From an uncultured Lachnospiraceae bacterium (GTDB taxonomy: Bacteria > Bacillota > Clostridia > Lachnospirales > Lachnospiraceae), in assembly GCA_910586725.1 (NCBI GenBank), contig CAJUJL010000054.1, positions 1-16,430 of the forward strand: a stretch of 16,430 nucleotides of DNA, given 5' to 3'. Under the pieces are notes generated by a model. That model was not told where the DNA came from and searched no databases. It saw only the letters and a program-made list of their open reading frames with translations. Below, piece after piece: positions 6,287 through 12,578 of this stretch (the first letter of the stretch is position 1; every line of letters starts with the position of its first letter). Made by a program: the position numbers and the translations under genes.

Positions 6287-7063
6287 ATGATTACAAGCAC
6301 GTCGAATCCCCAGGTTAAGAATCTGGTTTTACTGGGAAAAAAAGCAAAAGCAAGAAAAGAGCAGGGCGTCTTTCTGGCGGAAGGAAGAAAGATGCTGGAA
6401 GAAGCGCCAAAGGAATGGATTCGAAATATATACCTTTCGGAATCCTTTGTCTGTGACAAAAAGAACTGGGATATGATACGCAAACTGGAGTATGAAGTTC
6501 TTTCCGATCACGTCATGAAAGCCGTTGCCGACACACAGACGCCGCAGGGTATTCTGATGGTCATTTCCATACCGGAATGGGACTATACGGAAATCACGCA
6601 AAACCCCAAAGGCTGCTATCTTTTTCTGGAAAATATACAGGACCCCGGAAATTTGGGCACGATGCTTCGGACAGGCGAAGCGGCGGGCGTTACGGCAGTC
6701 ATTGCAGACCGGACATGCGTGGATTTGTACAACCCCAAAACAATCCGGGCGACCATGGGAAGCGTGTACCGGATGCCGTTTTTTGTTGCGGAAGAGTTCA
6801 GAGGAGCAATACAGGGGCTGAAAGAACGTGGCGCAAAGTTTTACGCCGCGCATTTAGACGGCGCGCAAATGTACGATGAAGCGGATTATACAGGGGTCTG
6901 CGGCTTTTTGATCGGAAACGAAAGCAAAGGTTTGACAGAAGAGACGGCAGCTTTGGCCGCAACATGCATTAAAATTCCAATGCAGGGAAACGTGGAATCT
7001 TTAAACGCTGCCATAGCCGCATCGGTTTTGATGTATGAAGCGGACAGGCAGAGAAGGAGTTAA
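6287..7063 (+). CDS. SPOUT/TrmH-family RNA 2'-O-methyltransferase
   Basis: I use the ATG at 6287 behind GGGAGGG, which gives 258 residues; the TTG at 6275 would overlap the ribosome binding site. The N-terminal part (about 1-90) is the small RNA-binding domain (FLAEGRKMLEEA) seen in RlmB/TsnR-like enzymes. The SPOUT domain shows all three motifs: NIQDPGNLGTMLRTGEAAG (with D119, N122), LIGNESKGL (209-216, with N211, E212) and IPMQGNVESLNAAIAASVL (N235, S238, N240). These make the trefoil-knot SAM site, and the enzyme methylates a ribose 2'-OH, probably of 23S rRNA or tRNA. The exact target cannot be read from sequence. An 88-codon gene follows after only 3 bases. Confidence 0.9.
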   Translation: MITSTSNPQVKNLVLLGKKAKARKEQGVFLAEGRKMLEEAPKEWIRNIYLSESFVCDKKNWDMIRKLEYEVLSDHVMKAVADTQTPQGILMVISIPEWDYTEITQNPKGCYLFLENIQDPGNLGTMLRTGEAAGVTAVIADRTCVDLYNPKTIRATMGSVYRMPFFVAEEFRGAIQGLKERGAKFYAAHLDGAQMYDEADYTGVCGFLIGNESKGLTEETAALAATCIKIPMQGNVESLNAAIAASVLMYEADRQRRS

Positions 7064-7066
7064 TCA

Positions 7067-7333
7067 ATGTTTCGTCTATGGGCAAAAAAATGGAAAGACA
7101 ATCGTTTGGTGCAGGATATGACGGTAGAAAACAGTGATTCTGACACAAGAACGCATAAAGTATTCCATGCGCTGGATACGGCTTGTTACGCGTTTGATCT
7201 GGAAAAGCCGATTTGGCTGGATGCAAATGCAGAGGAATTTAAGCGGCATGCAAGAACGAGATTTACGCAGGATAATTTTATTGAGCGGATAGAATTTGAT
7301 TTTCTGGAAATACAGGTGATTGAGGAGGACTAG
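7067..7333 (+). CDS. Conserved-looking hypothetical protein, 88 aa
   Basis: I do not recognise a named family. The ATG at 7067 lies 3 bases after the methyltransferase stop and uses AGAAGGAG embedded in the end of that gene, so it is probably translationally coupled to it. The protein is soluble, mixed-charge and alpha/beta-looking: a basic N-terminus (MFRLWAKKWKDNRLVQD), a middle KVFHALDTACYAFDLEKPIW with one cysteine, and an acidic tail (EFDFLEIQVIEED). No signal peptide, zinc site or membrane segment is visible. Coding status rests on the ribosome binding site, the tight spacing, and amino-acid composition like its neighbours. Confidence 0.7.
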   Translation: MFRLWAKKWKDNRLVQDMTVENSDSDTRTHKVFHALDTACYAFDLEKPIWLDANAEEFKRHARTRFTQDNFIERIEFDFLEIQVIEED

Positions 7334-7358
7334 AAGCAGCCCCCTCCAATCAATGAAA

Positions 7359-8024
7359 TCAACAGTGAGACGAAAAAAATTCATCCAGTATCGGAAACAG
7401 CTTTGGACTGTGCACGACGTAACTGGAATGCGTTTCGCCCGGAAGGATTTTCAGTATGGAATCGGGGATGGAGGCGGCGATTCGCTTTGTTTCATTTTTT
7501 TTAATGATGTCTTTTGAGCCGGCAAGAACCAAAGTCGGAATCGTGATTTTGCCAAGGTCCGATTTGGAAATATGAGGTTCCTTTAGCATCAGACGAATCA
7601 GGGGGGATTTTTTCTTTATGTAATGCAGACGCACGGAAAGTCTGGGGAAAAACTTCCATCCGGATGGAGTGAGGTTCGCGCCGCTTACTGCAAGAGCGGA
7701 AAACATAGCCGGACATTTTGAGGCTGCTAAAAGGCCGACAATGCCGCCGTCGCTGAATCCGTAAAACGCAGGATTGATTAAATCAAGAGCCTGTATAAAT
7801 GCAATCATGTCGTTTGCCATGTCGTCATAGTGAAATTCATCTACGGATGCGCTCAATCCGTGTCCGCGGCTGTCTATGGCGTAAACGGTATGCTTTTTGG
7901 AGAGCTGTGGAATTAATGCGTCAAAGATTTTATGCGTTTCGTTATTTCCATGCGCCAGAATCACGGGGGATCCTTCGCCGGTTTTCTCGTAGTAAATAAT
8001 CTGGCCGTTTAATTGAATGTACAT
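7359..8024 (-). CDS. Alpha/beta-fold hydrolase
   Basis: The 221-residue cytosolic protein is a complete alpha/beta hydrolase. The oxyanion-hole motif is HGNN (25-28), followed by DSRGHG (51-56). The nucleophile elbow GFSDGG places the catalytic serine at S91, with acid D172 (LAGSKD) and histidine H199 (PGETHSS) completing the triad in the expected order. At 221 residues the cap domain is short. The substrate (ester, lactone, acyl-thioester or similar) cannot be told. The ribosome binding site is weak (AGAAGGGA lies about 15 bases upstream), but the N-terminal strand MYIQLNGQIIYYEKTGEG supports this start. It converges on the 88-aa gene with 25 bases between them and no clear terminator. Confidence 0.88.
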   Translation of the reverse strand: MYIQLNGQIIYYEKTGEGSPVILAHGNNETHKIFDALIPQLSKKHTVYAIDSRGHGLSASVDEFHYDDMANDMIAFIQALDLINPAFYGFSDGGIVGLLAASKCPAMFSALAVSGANLTPSGWKFFPRLSVRLHYIKKKSPLIRLMLKEPHISKSDLGKITIPTLVLAGSKDIIKKNETKRIAASIPDSILKILPGETHSSYVVHSPKLFPILDEFFSSHC

Positions 8025-8057
8025 AGTTATGTTTACGTTCCCTTCTGCTTTTTTTGA

Positions 8058-8086
8058 AGTATAACATATTTTATCCGTATCTTGAA
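8058..8086 (-). promoter_or_regulatory. Predicted promoter of the hydrolase gene
   Basis: On the minus strand TATACT (8058-8063), with an extended TGT in front, lies 17 bases after a weak TTCAAG (8081-8086). Those -35 bases are also used by the divergent promoter. Confidence 0.5.
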
Positions 8087-8111
8087 GAGTAAAATAAAGT
8101 TATGATACAAT
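8082..8111 (+). promoter_or_regulatory. Predicted promoter of the four-helix membrane protein gene
   Basis: TTGAAG (8082-8087) and TACAAT (8106-8111) are separated by 18 bases, with an extended TG at 8103-8104. The start codon follows about 30 bases downstream. Confidence 0.55.
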
Positions 8112-8142
8112 AGATGAAAATGAAGCGGAAGAAGGGGTGCGT

Positions 8143-8571
8143 GTGAAAAAAAGGCAGTCGGAGACATGGGAAATCGCAGAAGAAACGGTGACGGCAATCG
8201 GAGCGGCCGTATTTTTCGGATTGCAGTTTTATTACGGATATGTATATAAGAGCAGCGCGCAAACCCTTTTGTACCATCTGTTTCCGATCGCGCTTCTTTA
8301 TGCGGGCCTTACAACGCTGCAGATCTATCCGGAACTGCTAAACGGCGGAAACAGCGAGCGTTTACACGGAAAGGTTCGTATTTATGCGGTTCGCATGATG
8401 AGAAATACAAAGATGTTTTTTATGTTGGGAATTTTGGCGCCGTCCGTTGCGGACGTGGCCGGAGTCACTGTGAATGCGGGATACAGCCTTTTTGTCATGG
8501 CAGGAATACTGATTGGCATTGGATATTATCTGTATCGTATTTACAGGTACAATTCAAAGGAAAAAAAATAA
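8143..8571 (+). CDS. Small integral membrane protein, four predicted helices
   Basis: I choose the GTG at 8143, because AAGGGG ends 5 bases before it; an in-frame GTG at 8137 would overlap the ribosome binding site. The 142-residue protein has a charged cytoplasmic start (KKRQSETWEIAEET) and four hydrophobic segments: AIGAAVFFGLQFYYGYVY, LLYHLFPIALLYAGLTTL, MFFMLGILAPSVADVAGV and SLFVMAGILIGIGYYLYRIY. A basic loop with conserved-looking RIYAVRMMRNTK lies between helices two and three, and the tail is lysine-rich. I do not recognise the family and assign no function. It is monocistronic, with its own promoter and terminator. Confidence 0.75.
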   Translation: MKKRQSETWEIAEETVTAIGAAVFFGLQFYYGYVYKSSAQTLLYHLFPIALLYAGLTTLQIYPELLNGGNSERLHGKVRIYAVRMMRNTKMFFMLGILAPSVADVAGVTVNAGYSLFVMAGILIGIGYYLYRIYRYNSKEKK

Positions 8572-8608
8572 CAGCCATCACAATTTGCTCGTGATGGCCG
8601 TTTCATTT
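8571..8608. terminator. Bidirectional terminator between the membrane protein and cold-shock genes
   Basis: GCCATCAC (8574-8581) pairs with GTGATGGC (8591-8598) around a 9-base loop. Going right it is followed by GTTTCATTT. Going left the bottom strand reads into a run of eight T residues, so it is the better terminator for the cold-shock gene. Confidence 0.8.
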
Positions 8609-8695
8609 AATCATTTTCTGTTCCAATATCTTTATCATTTATATAGATTATGAAAAAGGTACCTTGAAAAGTCGCTGATTAAGTAGGTAGTAAAA

Positions 8696-8899
8696 CTATC
8701 TTACTACAGTTACGTTAGTTGCCTGTGGTCCTTTTGCACCGTCAACTACTTCAAACTCAACAGTAGCGCCTTCTTCCAAAGATTTGAAGCCATCCATGTT
8801 AAGTCCTGAGTAATGAACGAATACATCGCTTCCTGATTCATCTGAGATAAAACCGTAGCCTTTCTGGTTGTTAAACCATTTTACTGTACCTTTGTTCAT
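8696..8899 (-). CDS. Cold-shock protein (CspA/CspB family)
   Basis: This 67-residue single-domain OB-fold protein binds single-stranded RNA and DNA as an RNA chaperone. Both RNA-binding motifs are present: RNP1 KGYGFI (13-18) and RNP2 VFVHY (26-30), with the aromatic residues W8, F9, F17, F27 and H29 that stack on bases. Length and the start MNKGTVKWFNNQKGYGFI are standard for the family. The ribosome binding site is TGGAGGT, about 7 bases before the ATG. The 5' leader is short (about 40 bases), unlike the long thermosensing leader of E. coli cspA, but holds a small hairpin. Which paralogue this is cannot be said. Confidence 0.95.
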   Translation of the reverse strand: MNKGTVKWFNNQKGYGFISDESGSDVFVHYSGLNMDGFKSLEEGATVEFEVVDGAKGPQATNVTVVR

Positions 8900-8947
8900 T
8901 GCAGTACCTCCAATAAATTAATTATGCTAGTCTTTATGCACTAGACC

Positions 8948-8976
8948 ACTATAGCATATGAGTTTTAAAATGTAAA
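8948..8976 (-). promoter_or_regulatory. Predicted sigma-A promoter of the cold-shock gene
   Basis: On the minus strand TTTACA (8971-8976) is followed after 17 bases by TATAGT (8948-8953). Transcription would start near 8941, about 42 bases before the ATG. Confidence 0.65.
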
Positions 8977-8984
8977 GTAAAATT

Positions 8985-9488
8985 TTAAAGTTCTTCGTAA
9001 GCAATTGCGTGTTTGTATAGAAATTTTTGTACCAGACGGTCCCATTCCTGTTCTAAAGTGCGGTTAGTAGAAAAAACAGAGTAGGAAACGCCGGTTGTTA
9101 AGACGATCTGGCCGTTTTGAAATGTCAGATTGATAAAAATGCCTTTGATGTCGTTTTCAGTAAAGCCGCTTAGGGACTGATCAAGGATATTGGATGTGTT
9201 TTCGGGAGAAAGCATCAGGATAAATTTAAAATAAGCAGGGGTATGCCTTCCGCGTATCATCTGGTAACAGATGGGCTTAAGATTGGAATACGGAAGAACC
9301 CTAAGGCCAACAAGTCCCTGCTCTTTCAGCTCTTCTTCGGAGTAAAAGCCTTTGTTGATATGTCCGTCGATGGTAAAGACCGCGTCTTTTTTTATGGTAA
9401 CTTCCGGCAGAAGGAAGTGGTCAAAAATATCGGTACACAACAGCTGGTTCATAAATGTTTTTTTATCTGTCAGTTTTAATGCAATCAA
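8985..9488 (-). CDS. DUF5721-like protein of Lachnospiraceae type
   Basis: The 167-residue soluble protein begins MIALKLTDKKTFMNQLL and continues DIFDHFLLPEVTIKKDAVF, then TIDGHINKGFYSEEELKE and LPYSNLKPICYQMIRGRHTP. This resembles the DUF5721 group found mostly in Lachnospiraceae, recalled from memory and not searched. The function is unknown. The start is a TTG at 9488 with GAGGTG about 7 bases upstream; no ATG or GTG nearby keeps the conserved N-terminus. There is no signal peptide or membrane segment. It ends about 10 bases upstream of the cold-shock -35 box on the same strand, with no terminator between, so read-through into the cold-shock gene is possible. Confidence 0.7.
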   Translation of the reverse strand: MIALKLTDKKTFMNQLLCTDIFDHFLLPEVTIKKDAVFTIDGHINKGFYSEEELKEQGLVGLRVLPYSNLKPICYQMIRGRHTPAYFKFILMLSPENTSNILDQSLSGFTENDIKGIFINLTFQNGQIVLTTGVSYSVFSTNRTLEQEWDRLVQKFLYKHAIAYEEL

Positions 9489-9538
9489 TATAACACCTCG
9501 TTTTTATCAATAAATAAATATATTTTAACACAGGTTGT

Positions 9539-9566
9539 TTGAAAAATCCAAAAAATATAGTAAAAT
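9539..9566 (+). promoter_or_regulatory. Predicted promoter of the transglutaminase-like lipoprotein gene
   Basis: TTGAAA (9539-9544) and TAAAAT (9561-9566) are separated by 16 bases, about 40 bases before the start at 9607, in an AT-rich divergent spacer. Confidence 0.5.
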
Positions 9567-9606
9567 AGTTTTCAGGCCAAATGTGGTTGCATATGTGGAG
9601 GCAATG

Positions 9607-10860
9607 ATGAAGAATAATATTGAGAAAATATTTTACCGGATTCTGCTTGCGGCAGGAATGATGCTTTTACTGACAGGCTGCGGCCTGGCGGAGCAAGTGC
9701 AGGAATTAAAATCAGAAATCATGCAAAAAGAAACGGAAGTCCGTAAAAAAGAAAGACCTGCCAAAAAGAAAAAATCCGAAAAGAAACAAATCAAGGAGAC
9801 AGAGGTCGTATTGGAGAGCGAAGAACCCGCGTCCACAGAAACGGAGTCTGTTGCAGACAAAACGATTGCCGAGCCGGGCAATTTTGCATACCGTACTTTA
9901 AATGATACGGAAAAGCAGGTTTATAATGAAATGCTGACAGCTGTTCTGGAGCACAAAGAAAGCGTAGAGGTTTCGGCATTGGATGAAGATACGCTGGAAA
10001 CCGCATATAAAGCAATTTGCGCGGACTATGGCGGTTTGTTCTGGGTTTCCGGATACATATATACGCAGTATACGCAAAATGGCGAACCGACCGGTATGGA
10101 ATTTTCTCCGAAATATACCATGGAGTATGAGGAGCGGGTAAGGATTCAATCGCAGATTGACGCTTCGGTAGAAGAACTGCTGGCAGGCATTTCCATAACG
10201 GATTCCGATTATGAAAAGGCAAAATATGTATTTGAGATACTGGTTCAGAATGTGGATTACGATGCTTCGGCGCAAAACAATCAGAATATTATCAGCGCAT
10301 TTTTAAACAGGGCTACGGTTTGCCAGGGCTATGCCTGCGCCACCCAGTATCTGCTCAAGCTGCTTGGCATAGAAAGCGTCATAGTGACCGGAAATGCCAA
10401 TGCGCAATCCCATGCATGGAATCTGGTGCGTTTGGACGGGGAATATTATTATATGGATACTACATGGGGAAATTCCCGGTATTTGGACAATTCCAGCCAA
10501 ACGGAAAAATATGTAAATTACAACTATCTGGCCATTACGTCGGAAGAGCTTGGCAGAACGCATACGCTAGACGAGAGTTTTCCGCTTCCGGAATGCACAA
10601 GCATGAAGAATAATTATTTTGTCAGGGAAAATCTGTATTTTTCCGAATGGAATCCGGAGGCTGTCGGAGAGATCCTGAGAGCGGCGTGGAATGACGGGGG
10701 CCGGGACGCCGCCGTGAAATTTTCATCACAGGGACTTTATAAACAGGCGCTGGAGTATTTTATCGTGCAGCAGCATATTGCGGATTACTGTGACAGTATT
10801 TCGTCTGTCTATTATCTGGAAGATGAGGAATCGTATGTGATTACCTTTCATTTTTTATAA
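9607..10860 (+). CDS. Transglutaminase-like domain lipoprotein
   Basis: I place the start at the second of two adjacent ATGs (9607), 5 bases after GGAGG, which gives 417 residues. A type II signal peptide (MKNNIEKIFYRILLAAGMMLL) ends in the lipobox LLTGC with Cys25, so the protein should be lipid-anchored outside the membrane. A strongly charged linker of Lys/Glu and Ser/Thr (about 30-90, e.g. KKERPAKKKKSEKKQIKE) precedes the folded region. The transglutaminase-like core has the papain-type triad in order: Cys239 (TVCQGYACAT), His269 (QSHAWNLV) and Asp284 (YYMDTTWG). Bacterial members act as proteases, peptide cyclases or cross-linkers of cell-wall or surface proteins; the substrate here is unknown. 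It sits 103 bases upstream of scfA, which has its own promoter. Confidence 0.88.
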   Translation: MKNNIEKIFYRILLAAGMMLLLTGCGLAEQVQELKSEIMQKETEVRKKERPAKKKKSEKKQIKETEVVLESEEPASTETESVADKTIAEPGNFAYRTLNDTEKQVYNEMLTAVLEHKESVEVSALDEDTLETAYKAICADYGGLFWVSGYIYTQYTQNGEPTGMEFSPKYTMEYEERVRIQSQIDASVEELLAGISITDSDYEKAKYVFEILVQNVDYDASAQNNQNIISAFLNRATVCQGYACATQYLLKLLGIESVIVTGNANAQSHAWNLVRLDGEYYYMDTTWGNSRYLDNSSQTEKYVNYNYLAITSEELGRTHTLDESFPLPECTSMKNNYFVRENLYFSEWNPEAVGEILRAAWNDGGRDAAVKFSSQGLYKQALEYFIVQQHIADYCDSISSVYYLEDEESYVITFHFL

Positions 10861-10879
10861 GAATTTGCGATAAAAATGC

Positions 10880-10908
10880 TTTTCAGATGAAGATACTTGT
10901 GTTATAAT
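10880..10908 (+). promoter_or_regulatory. Predicted promoter of the scfA-scfB-secDF unit
   Basis: TTTTCA (10880-10885) lies 17 bases before a perfect TATAAT (10903-10908). The start of scfA follows about 55 bases later. Confidence 0.65.
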
Positions 10909-10963
10909 GTCTTTCGAATATGAAGTGGACAAAAAGCCGCAGATAAGAAAAGGAGATTTTATT

Positions 10964-11107
10964 ATGAAACATGTTAAGACCTTAAATACAAGAAAATTAC
11001 AGAATACAGTGAAAAAGGGAGGATGCGGAGAATGCCAGACGTCTTGTCAGTCCGCATGCAAGACATCCTGCACCGTTGGGAACCAGACTTGTGAGAACAG
11101 CAAATAA
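10964..11107 (+). CDS. scfA: SCIFF six-cysteine RiPP precursor peptide (ranthipeptide)
   Basis: This 47-residue peptide has the SCIFF signature: a leader MKHVKTLNTRKLQNTVKKGG and a core with six cysteines at 21, 24, 28, 32, 36 and 43 (CGECQTSCQSACKTSCTVGN). SCIFF occurs in nearly all Clostridia next to its radical SAM maturase. In the Clostridium thermocellum pair CteA/CteB the enzyme makes a thioether from Cys32 to the gamma carbon of Thr37; both residues are conserved here at the same numbers. The start at 10964 is fixed by AAAAGGAGA about 7 bases upstream; an upstream in-frame start at 10907 lies inside the -10 element and is rejected. The peptide's biological role is not settled. No protease or dedicated exporter gene is adjacent. 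Confidence 0.95.
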   Translation: MKHVKTLNTRKLQNTVKKGGCGECQTSCQSACKTSCTVGNQTCENSK

Positions 11108-11134
11108 AACATTTGCTTTGATTACATAAATACG

Positions 11135-11163
11135 GACCGCGCGCATTACGTGCGGTCATTTAT
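11135..11163 (+). terminator. Hairpin between scfA and scfB, probable attenuating terminator
   Basis: GACCGCGCG (11135-11143) pairs with CGTGCGGTC (11149-11157; one G-U) around CATTA. It is followed by the weak U tract ATTTATT. The strong stem with a poor U run suggests partial termination or mRNA stabilisation. Confidence 0.65.
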
Positions 11164-11198
11164 TCGTTATATGTAACAGGAAGAGAGGGAATATTGCA

Positions 11199-12560
11199 GT
11201 GGTTCACCAGTACAAAAACAATGGTTACAACATTGTTCTGGATGTAAACAGCGGCGCGGTTCATGTCATGGACGATACGGCTTATGACGTAGTCGCTTTA
11301 TGGGATGCGCATACGGAAGATGAAATTGTGACACGGTTAACGCCGGTTTACAACGAGGATCAGATTCGTGAGGCAATAGAAGAAGTGGCGTCTTTGGAAG
11401 AAGAAAACGTTCTTTTTTCAAAAGATGAGTACGAGGACTATATCAAAGATTTTAAATCGCGCAGGACGGTTGTGAAAGCATTGTGTCTGCACATTGCGCA
11501 TGATTGTAATTTAAAATGCCGGTATTGTTTTGCGGAAGAAGGGGAATATCATGGTAAAAGGGCTCTGATGCCTTTTGAAATTGGTAAGGCGGCGCTTGAT
11601 TTTCTGATTGCAAACTCCGGCGGCAGACGGAATCTGGAAGTGGATTTTTTTGGCGGAGAGCCAACGCTTAACTTTCAGGTGGTTCGGGATCTGGTTGCTT
11701 ACGGAAGAGAGCAGGAGAAGATATACGATAAAAAATTCCGTTTTACGCTTACGACAAACGGAGTGCTTTTAAATAAGGAAATCATGGAATTTGCCAATCG
11801 GGAAATGGCAAATGTTGTTTTAAGTATAGACGGGCGAAAAGAAGTCAATGATAAAATGCGGCCTTTTGGCAACGGAAGCGGAAGCTATGACCTGATTGTT
11901 CCGAAATTTAAAGAATTTGCGGAAAGCAGAAATCAGACAAATTATTATGTGAGAGGCACGTTTACGCATTTTAATACGGATTTTTCAAAAGACGTGCTCC
12001 ATCTTGCTGATCTTGGGTTCAAACAAATATCCATTGAGCCTGTTGTGGCGCAGGAGGAAGACGATTACGCAATCCGCGAAGAGGATCTGCCTGTATTATT
12101 TGAAGAATATGATTTTCTGGCGGCGGAAATGGTCAGGCGGCATAAACAGGGAGAAGATTTTAATTTCTTCCATTTTATGATAGATTTAGAAGGTGGTCCG
12201 TGCGTTGCAAAGAGACTTTCCGGCTGCGGTTCGGGTACGGAGTATCTTGCGGTAACGCCATGGGGAGATCTCTATCCCTGCCATCAGTTTGTAGGCAATG
12301 AGAAATTTCTTATGGGAAATGTGAAGGACGGCATTACCAATACGGCTATTCAGGATGAATTTAAGAGCTGTAACGTATATGCAAAGGAGAAATGCCGTAC
12401 CTGTTTTGCGAGATTTTACTGCAGCGGCGGCTGCGCGGCAAATGCTTTCAATTTTCATGGAGACATAAAAGAAGCTTACGATATTGGATGCGCATTACAG
12501 AAAAAGCGGGTCGAATGCGCAATTATGATAAAAGCGGCGGAAGCATTTGAAAAAGACTAA
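11199..12560 (+). CDS. scfB: SCIFF radical SAM/SPASM maturase
   Basis: This 453-residue cytosolic enzyme installs the thioether bridge in SCIFF. The N-terminal 90 or so residues (VHQYKNNGYNIVLDVNSGAV) match the leader-binding RRE-like domain conserved in this family. The radical SAM domain carries the cluster motif C103-x3-C107-x2-C110 (HDCNLKCRYCFAEEG), and FFGGEPTLNF is the GGEP SAM-binding motif. The C-terminal SPASM region holds cysteines for two auxiliary [4Fe-4S] clusters (GPCVAKRLSGCGSG, LYPCHQF, KSCNVYAKEKCRTC, FYCSGGCAANA). The start is a GTG at 11199 behind GAGAGGGA; the conserved N-terminus supports it. It closely resembles CteB/ScfB of other Clostridia. secDF follows after 18 bases. 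Confidence 0.95.
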   Translation: MVHQYKNNGYNIVLDVNSGAVHVMDDTAYDVVALWDAHTEDEIVTRLTPVYNEDQIREAIEEVASLEEENVLFSKDEYEDYIKDFKSRRTVVKALCLHIAHDCNLKCRYCFAEEGEYHGKRALMPFEIGKAALDFLIANSGGRRNLEVDFFGGEPTLNFQVVRDLVAYGREQEKIYDKKFRFTLTTNGVLLNKEIMEFANREMANVVLSIDGRKEVNDKMRPFGNGSGSYDLIVPKFKEFAESRNQTNYYVRGTFTHFNTDFSKDVLHLADLGFKQISIEPVVAQEEDDYAIREEDLPVLFEEYDFLAAEMVRRHKQGEDFNFFHFMIDLEGGPCVAKRLSGCGSGTEYLAVTPWGDLYPCHQFVGNEKFLMGNVKDGITNTAIQDEFKSCNVYAKEKCRTCFARFYCSGGCAANAFNFHGDIKEAYDIGCALQKKRVECAIMIKAAEAFEKD

Positions 12561-12578
12561 AAGAAAGGGAGAAACAAG

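Noticed and set aside
7334..7358. Search for a terminator between the 88-aa gene and the hydrolase
   Set aside because: The 25-base spacer has no inverted repeat or T run that I can support.
9535..9606. Longer start for the transglutaminase lipoprotein
   Set aside because: It would put about 24 residues before the signal peptide and overlaps the promoter; the ATG at 9607 is correctly spaced from GGAGG.
10907..10963. In-frame upstream ATG extending SCIFF by 19 residues
   Set aside because: It overlaps the TATAAT box; the ATG at 10964 has a strong ribosome binding site and gives the standard SCIFF leader.
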